Source of the DNA: Symsagittifera roscoffensis
Lineage: Eukaryota; Xenacoelomorpha; Acoela; Convolutidae
Direction: 5' to 3'
DNA length: 60,000 nucleotides
Assembly: GCF_963678635.1 (NCBI RefSeq)
Contig: NC_087062.1
Coordinates: forward strand, 26,996,833-27,056,832
Shown here in pieces: positions 55,167 through 60,000 of this stretch. Position 1 is the first letter of the stretch, and the number at the start of each line of letters is the position of its first letter. The position numbers were made by a program, and so were the translations under genes. A model generated the notes under the pieces. It saw only the letters and a list, made by a program, of their open reading frames with translations. It made no database searches and had not been told where the DNA came from.

Positions 55167-57834
55167 ATCCGGAAGGGTTTCGGGACTGAAACTTTTAGCC
55201 GTTATATGAACTTTTAGCATCCTGTCATGTCCTGACTTGAATTTAGCTGATATTTGGATTAGTTTTGACAAGGATGAGGTGCTAGGAGTTGGGGGAGAGG
55301 TTTGATCCATCTTCGATGGAGATGATGATTTTTATCTACTGAACAAAAACAATAGTAATATAATAAATAGTAGCCCTGTTTTTAGGAGTGACCTCGTGGT
55401 CTGGGGATACTGAGACCCAGCCATGAGCTCACTATCTGCATGTAATTAAGTTAATTTGAGCGTTCTCGTCGAAGCCGGAGAACAGTAACGTTTTTGTCGA
55501 CCCGATGTTGGAAAGACCACCGAAAAGTACTGGCTTGGTAGAGACGGTGAAAAGCATGCAAAGCTCTGTTTAGACATTAGCCAGTCGTCTTAAGACTTAG
55601 TTTTGTTATCCGTCGATATGTATCTTCCGGGCGAATGTTACATACATGTTTTTATGGCGCTCCTGGGTGTTATTCTTTTTAACATCATGACCGGCAGAAC
55701 CGTTAACGAGCACTCCGCGCCGAGCGGATGCTCACATTAACGCCCTTATTAGGCCTAAACCGCCGGGGCGGAGGGGTGGTTCGGAGCGCGGAAGCCCTCC
55801 GGATTACCGTGAATAGCTTTTTAACTTAGTTAAGACCGAAAATTCACGAACCAGGAAGGGTGGGGGGATCGGCCATTCCCTCATCCCCTGAGTGGTTTGT
55901 GACCAAAAACACTTAAAGATATAAGTAAAACCAAACAAAAAGTAGTATAGTACCCAAGAAAAACAAAAAACATGAAAAATAACCGAAAAAACCAAAAACA
56001 GTAAAAAAGTAAAAAATCAGTAGAAATCATCCCCCCAGACAAGATGTGATTCAACCCCCCCGTTTGTTGTTGATAGATATATTGTTATTACAGGCATTTA
56101 TATCAGTCAGGATCGTTACGATCAGTTTTGTAGCCCGTTTGTGAGGCTTGCACTGTAGGGTTATTTGAGCATTTAAGCACGTTAATGATAAATTGCGCTC
56201 AATCCGGAAGGGTCAGCTGATTTGCGCTCAATTCGGAAGGGTCTTGGGTGAAGACCGATCCGGCAAGCAGTACAAGGAGCAACAAGAAGGGGCTCAACGA
56301 CAACAACAATCGACTGTTGGGTATCGTTAACAAGTTTTGTATCCCTTTTGGTACAAAAAGTAAGATAGTAATCTGTGGGGGGCTCGACAGTGCTGCACTG
56401 TAGTGACCCTTCACCGAACTGCGAATATCCGAGTTAAGCACCTTAATTCGGATAATAAACAAACCCGGAGGGGTATAGTATCACTAATATTATTATTTAT
56501 ATAGCCTATATTAATAGTCTTATATCGTTTTTCAGTGAAAAACAACGAAAACAGACCGGTTTTTAGGGTCAAAATAGCGATATTTTGATCCCCCCACAAG
56601 TCGCGATTTTTGAGATATCGATATTTTTTGAAACGGAAAAAAGCGCTTAGTTAGTGTGTTACATCGTAACTGCACTACTGTAATAAGTAGAACCGGTTAA
56701 CTTTAGTTCGGAAGTGGTTGGAACTAGTTTGGTACCAAAAACCAAATTTTCCCATTTTTTGATAGTAAGAAACACTATAAAATCAGAAAATGTTTTGAAA
56801 TCTTTGAGTTAGGACAGTAAAAATAGTTGTTCAGACAACGTCCACTAGTGAATCTACGAGTTTTAAAACCCGCTACCCGAAAGCCTTCCGGGTTGCAGAG
56901 AAATCGAACATAACGTGTTTGATTTGGTGGATTCATCAATCCGGAGGGGTCCAGGTAGCATAGTTTTTCGCAAAATTTTTCTACAAAAGCGTTTTAGATC
57001 GGGCCTTTTGCATTGAACTAGAAGAGTATAGGCCTTCTGAGCTCAGATCAATAATTTTTAGGTCGAAAGGACCAGATTTGCGGAAAAAGTTAGGCGGAAC
57101 CTATAAAAGAGAAAATTTTTGAGTTTGGAAGAAAGACGTTTTAGTTAATAACTTTGGAACTACTGAGCATATTGAGTTGATCTTGGTACCAATAGATCAG
57201 AAATTAGCTGAGCTTACTGATAGGGTCAGAAATTTTTTTGGAAAAGTAAGCGAGAAAATTTTTTGAGATTGTTTTTAGCAAAATTACACAAATCCGGAGG
57301 GGTACACCCTTCACGTTTTATAAACTTTTCTGAAAAACCCTTATACCCCTACCAAAAGTTGATAGCGATTGAACTAAGTAACTAAGGACAGTTCTAGACA
57401 AAAAGGGGGGGCTGAAGGCACAAGACAACCATAATAGAGTCGAAATTAGGCAAGTGATAAGACCCTTCACCGTTAGTGTGAATTGTCAAATAAGTGCCTT
57501 AACTTCAATCCGGAGGGGTCTAGGAAAGTACCCTATACCCTTCCCAGTTAATTCAAACAGCATAAAAGCAACGCAGAACGTATCCGGAGGGGTATAAGCT
57601 GAAATTAAGAAAACTACGAGAAGCTACTTTGACAGAGCTAAGGGCTCCGAATCCGGAGGGGTTTACTTTCCACAAAACCGGAGGGGTCCGAATCCGGAGG
57701 GGTCTTATAGTTGCTAATTCAGAGGGGTCCAAATCCGGAGGGGTCTTATAGTAACCAACTCAGAGGGTCCAAATCCGGAGGGGTCTAGATTCTATCAATC
57801 CGGAAGGGTCCTATTTGTGCCAATCCGGAGGGGT
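55167..57834 (+). repeat. Array of ~17 copies of ATCCGGAGGGGT
   Basis: Copies (exact or nearly so) start at 55167, 56202, 56231, 56464, 56939, 57292, 57508, 57582, 57651, 57676, 57692, 57717, 57733, 57759, 57773, 57798 and 57823. The main variants are GGAAGGGT for GGAGGGGT. Spacing shrinks from hundreds of bases to 25-41; copies at 57692, 57733 and 57773 form a tandem ~41-bp unit. Several are preceded by inverted half-sites (AGCCTTCCG at 55106 and 56882; CCCTTCACCG at 56407 and 57463), and one inverted copy lies at 55793. Almost all have the same orientation. The array ends ~0.8 kb before the long ORF at 58614. It could be a protein-binding array in a retroelement 5' region (compare the Su(Hw) sites of Drosophila gypsy), a set of RNA hairpins, or a satellite in formation. 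Confidence 0.85.
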
Positions 57835-58613
57835 ATTGTTTTATTAAGGACTTAGGTAGACGAAAGAAAGACTAAAAAGTGAGAGGTATTAGGTTATTAG
57901 CACACAGGCTAGGTATCAGTGACTGCACTGGTAACTTGCCTTTCAATAAGAACCAGAGTAATACAAAACAGGTCCGAACTCGGATATTCGCGACACTAAG
58001 TCTAAATTAAAAAGAGCGTGATTCATTGGTGTGGATTGAAACATAATACGTTTTTGGGAAAAGTGACTGCCCTGAGGATTTTAGTAGGTCTAGCTCGGGC
58101 AGTCCGAAGGCAGATAGGTAAAACAGTACTCGGTGGGTGCAATAGACGCCCACTTGAGAAAGTTACTGCCTTCAAAGTTTTGTCTGTTTGGTGCAGCACC
58201 GAGCAGGGAAAACTTTTTCTTTAAAAGACAGGTTCGACTATTGTACTGCGACCGACTAAGAGTACAAGACACATACGTTTTTTTTATATAATACATTCAT
58301 ATTGTGTCAATATATATTATTTGTTTTTGATTTTAAATCAACATAAACTGTGCTTGATCGGGTAGTGAATACACTATCTTTTAAATTGACTGATAACATC
58401 ATATTGTGCTAGTTTTCAAATCTTACCACCGATATTCGGTTAGTGTGAATAAAATTTATACAAACTGTACTCTGACAACATACAGGGATTCGTGGTCACT
58501 ATTTAATAGAATCTTGTGGAATTTATTGTATTGTGTCATTATTATTGTTAATAAAACTATAAAGTCTCTAGCAATCGAGTTAAGTATAGGTATTAACAAG
58601 TGACAAATAGACA
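57835..58613. other. Region between the motif array and the long ORF
   Basis: About 780 bp, the presumptive 5' UTR or LTR/leader of the ORF at 58614. I could not find an LTR boundary or a convincing primer-binding site. TAG at 58608-58610 lies in frame just before the ORF's ATG. Confidence 0.35.
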
Positions 58614-60000
58614 ATGAGTCTAGACAAGTCAAGGATACCAAAACGAGGCAATAGCTCTAGGAATTTCATACCTGAAAAGCAAAGAAAAACGATGACCGAT
58701 CCTTTTGTGGATTGGATCAAGCGATCTCGGTCCGATAAAGAGGAGACGGTTTCAGGCAGAATGGTTGAAACGAGAAGTCAGAAGACCTCAGAAGAGCGAA
58801 GAGAACTGTTAGAAGTGGAGGTCAATACGGACCATACCATGAACGACAACCAGGAAGTAAATGGACTGGAAGGGAGAGGCAGAAGGCTGGCGAGTGAATC
58901 TACTCCGGTAGAACAAGGCCACGATTTTGCCACTTCCACCGGGACATTGGATCGGGAAGAGATGTCGGAACTGTCCGACATCTCAACTGAAGTAGCGACA
59001 ACTAGAAGATCTCCGACAGACAACACTATGATGGCAAGCGGAAATGGGAAGCAAACAACGTCGTCATCGTTCTCAGAAAGAATGAAGAACACCTTAGGAA
59101 ACTTCTTTCCATTCAGCATGGGAGGAGGAGCAGGAAACGATGGTGAGTCCCAGGAGGATGAGGAAGATGAAGAAGAGCAAGGGGACTTTGGATCTCAAGT
59201 CAGCCTCAATAGTTCGATCCAGGAGAGTGAGGCACACGTCGGAAGAGAGAATGGAACCATGGACAAATTTGGTGTGGTGACAACGATAAGCAAGGAGGCA
59301 AACACACCGGGCCAGTCAAAGGACTTCGCGATTAGGACAAGTTCGGAGCCACAACCTGAAGAGAGCAGAACCAGAGGGCTCGGCAATGCGTTAATGGATC
59401 CTGAAATAAATAATGAAAAGACGTTGAAGCAGAGAGTCAAGGCCCGGATCTCGACAAGCACGAAGTTACCTGGGACCGGCAGGGTTACACCGCCACTAGT
59501 GACGCCACTCGTGGATAACGGGGCAGCACTAGAGGAAGCCTTAAACAACATAGTGGGCAGTTTAGGAGAACAAAATGAACAGATGTCGATAAGGATGAGT
59601 GAACTAGAAAGAGCAGTTCACATTGAAAGAGAAAGTCTGCGGGAAGAAATAAACCGCAACAGACAAGAAGTTGGCAGAAGCGAAAAACGCTTGAAAGAAA
59701 GAACGGACGAACATATGACGAGGAACTTGTCGCGAATGACAAGAGAGGCGGAACAGAGGGAGTTACGCTTAAGAGCCGACATGGAGAAGTTAAGAATTCA
59801 GCAAGAGCAGTCTCTTGGGTCTCTTGACACAAAGATAGACGCGATGATGGAGAGGCGAACGCAGGCTATCATGGATAGATTGTACGGGCTACTAAGCAGC
59901 AAGAGTGGACCAAAAGAAGGAGAGCCGAACTCGGGAGGTCCCAGCAGGGAACCGAGGGTGAACTTCAATGAACATCAAAGGAGGAAGACATATGGATCCA
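58614..60000 (+). CDS. Long acidic coiled-coil protein, Gag-like, open at window end
   Basis: ATG at 58614 (A at -3, in-frame TAG just upstream at 58608) opens 462 codons with no stop to the window edge; the 3' end is outside. I read every codon and saw no break. Features: basic N-terminus (MSLDKSRIPKRGN), charged low-complexity region, an FF-containing Gly-rich segment at ~155-175 (NFFPFSMGGGAGND), an acidic run at ~179-190, and a Thr/Pro-rich stretch ~275-300. A long predicted coiled coil spans ~305-424 (ELERAVHIERESLREEINR and similar heptads). Then comes a Gly/Ser/Pro linker with PRVNFNEHQRRKTYG. This layout fits the N-terminal half of a retroelement Gag, ahead of the capsid. A cellular scaffold protein is possible. 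No intron. Confidence 0.7.
   Translation, partial: MSLDKSRIPKRGNSSRNFIPEKQRKTMTDPFVDWIKRSRSDKEETVSGRMVETRSQKTSEERRELLEVEVNTDHTMNDNQEVNGLEGRGRRLASESTPVEQGHDFATSTGTLDREEMSELSDISTEVATTRRSPTDNTMMASGNGKQTTSSSFSERMKNTLGNFFPFSMGGGAGNDGESQEDEEDEEEQGDFGSQVSLNSSIQESEAHVGRENGTMDKFGVVTTISKEANTPGQSKDFAIRTSSEPQPEESRTRGLGNALMDPEINNEKTLKQRVKARISTSTKLPGTGRVTPPLVTPLVDNGAALEEALNNIVGSLGEQNEQMSIRMSELERAVHIERESLREEINRNRQEVGRSEKRLKERTDEHMTRNLSRMTREAEQRELRLRADMEKLRIQQEQSLGSLDTKIDAMMERRTQAIMDRLYGLLSSKSGPKEGEPNSGGPSREPRVNFNEHQRRKTYGS

Noticed and set aside
55381-55440. tRNA-like words near GTGACCTCGTGGTCTGGGG
   Set aside because: No proper A box/B box pair, acceptor stem or T-loop could be built.
57690-57834. CRISPR-like spacing of the CCGGAGGGGT motif
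   Set aside because: Repeats are only 12 bases, spacing is irregular, spacers are themselves similar, and the window is eukaryotic.
58778-59832. Minus-strand frames of 113-118 codons
   Set aside because: They are antisense shadows of the long plus-strand frame starting at 58614, which has better codon pattern and heptads.

Overview
The window looks like AT-rich genomic DNA from an invertebrate metazoan; I cannot name the lineage. Evidence: a RING/B-box (TRIM-like) gene with GT-AG introns, an SLC18B1-like transporter of the major facilitator superfamily, several Ty3/Gypsy LTR retrotransposons, remnants of non-LTR retroelements, and a run of exactly 200 N that marks an assembly gap. There are no operons, Shine-Dalgarno sites, CRISPR arrays or recognisable tRNA genes. 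Most of the window is intergenic or intronic DNA filled with mobile-element debris.

Layout. 1-11.9 kb: non-coding, with an integrase remnant near 2.4-2.8 kb, a ~76-bp tandem repeat at 3.9-4.1 kb and a perfect hairpin at 5.03 kb. 11.87-12.30 kb: a compact element with terminal inverted repeats. 12.3-28.6 kb, minus strand: one split TRIM-like gene. Its RING domain is divided between exon 1 (28.47-28.62 kb) and exon 2 (14.52-14.68 kb), separated by a ~13.8-kb intron; exon 3 carries the B-box, a coiled coil and a C-terminal region. The intron holds an old ~5.7-kb tandem segmental duplication, a full-length but decayed Gypsy element (B, 21.2-28.1 kb), a second copy of its 3' half (16.2-18.8 kb), and a small ORF-bearing repeat whose leader occurs four times.

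29.1-35.2 kb: a young complete Gypsy element (A, minus strand) with 214-bp LTRs differing at 5 positions and a 4-bp AACC target duplication. 36.5-38.0 kb: a large foldback inverted repeat. 39.9-43.3 kb: a decayed third Gypsy element (C). 43.88-45.37 kb: an intact single-exon transporter gene, the best-preserved ordinary gene here. 45.8-54.9 kb: short repeats, the N gap, an esterase-like remnant (49.9-50.5 kb) and the C-terminal part of a non-LTR-type pol (52.0-52.9 kb).

54.9-60.0 kb: an unusual block. About 17 copies of a 12-base motif (consensus ATCCGGAGGGGT), many with inverted partner half-sites, become denser toward the right. They are followed by an uninterrupted frame from 58,614 to the window edge (at least 462 codons) encoding an acidic, coiled-coil, Gag-like protein. 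Because the frame has no stop inside the window it is easy to miss. With its repeat-laden 5' region it is the best candidate here for something undescribed.

The three Gypsy elements share one trait: the gag start codon is formed across the LTR/primer-binding-site junction (LTR ends in A, primer-binding site starts TGG), so gag has no leader beyond the LTR.
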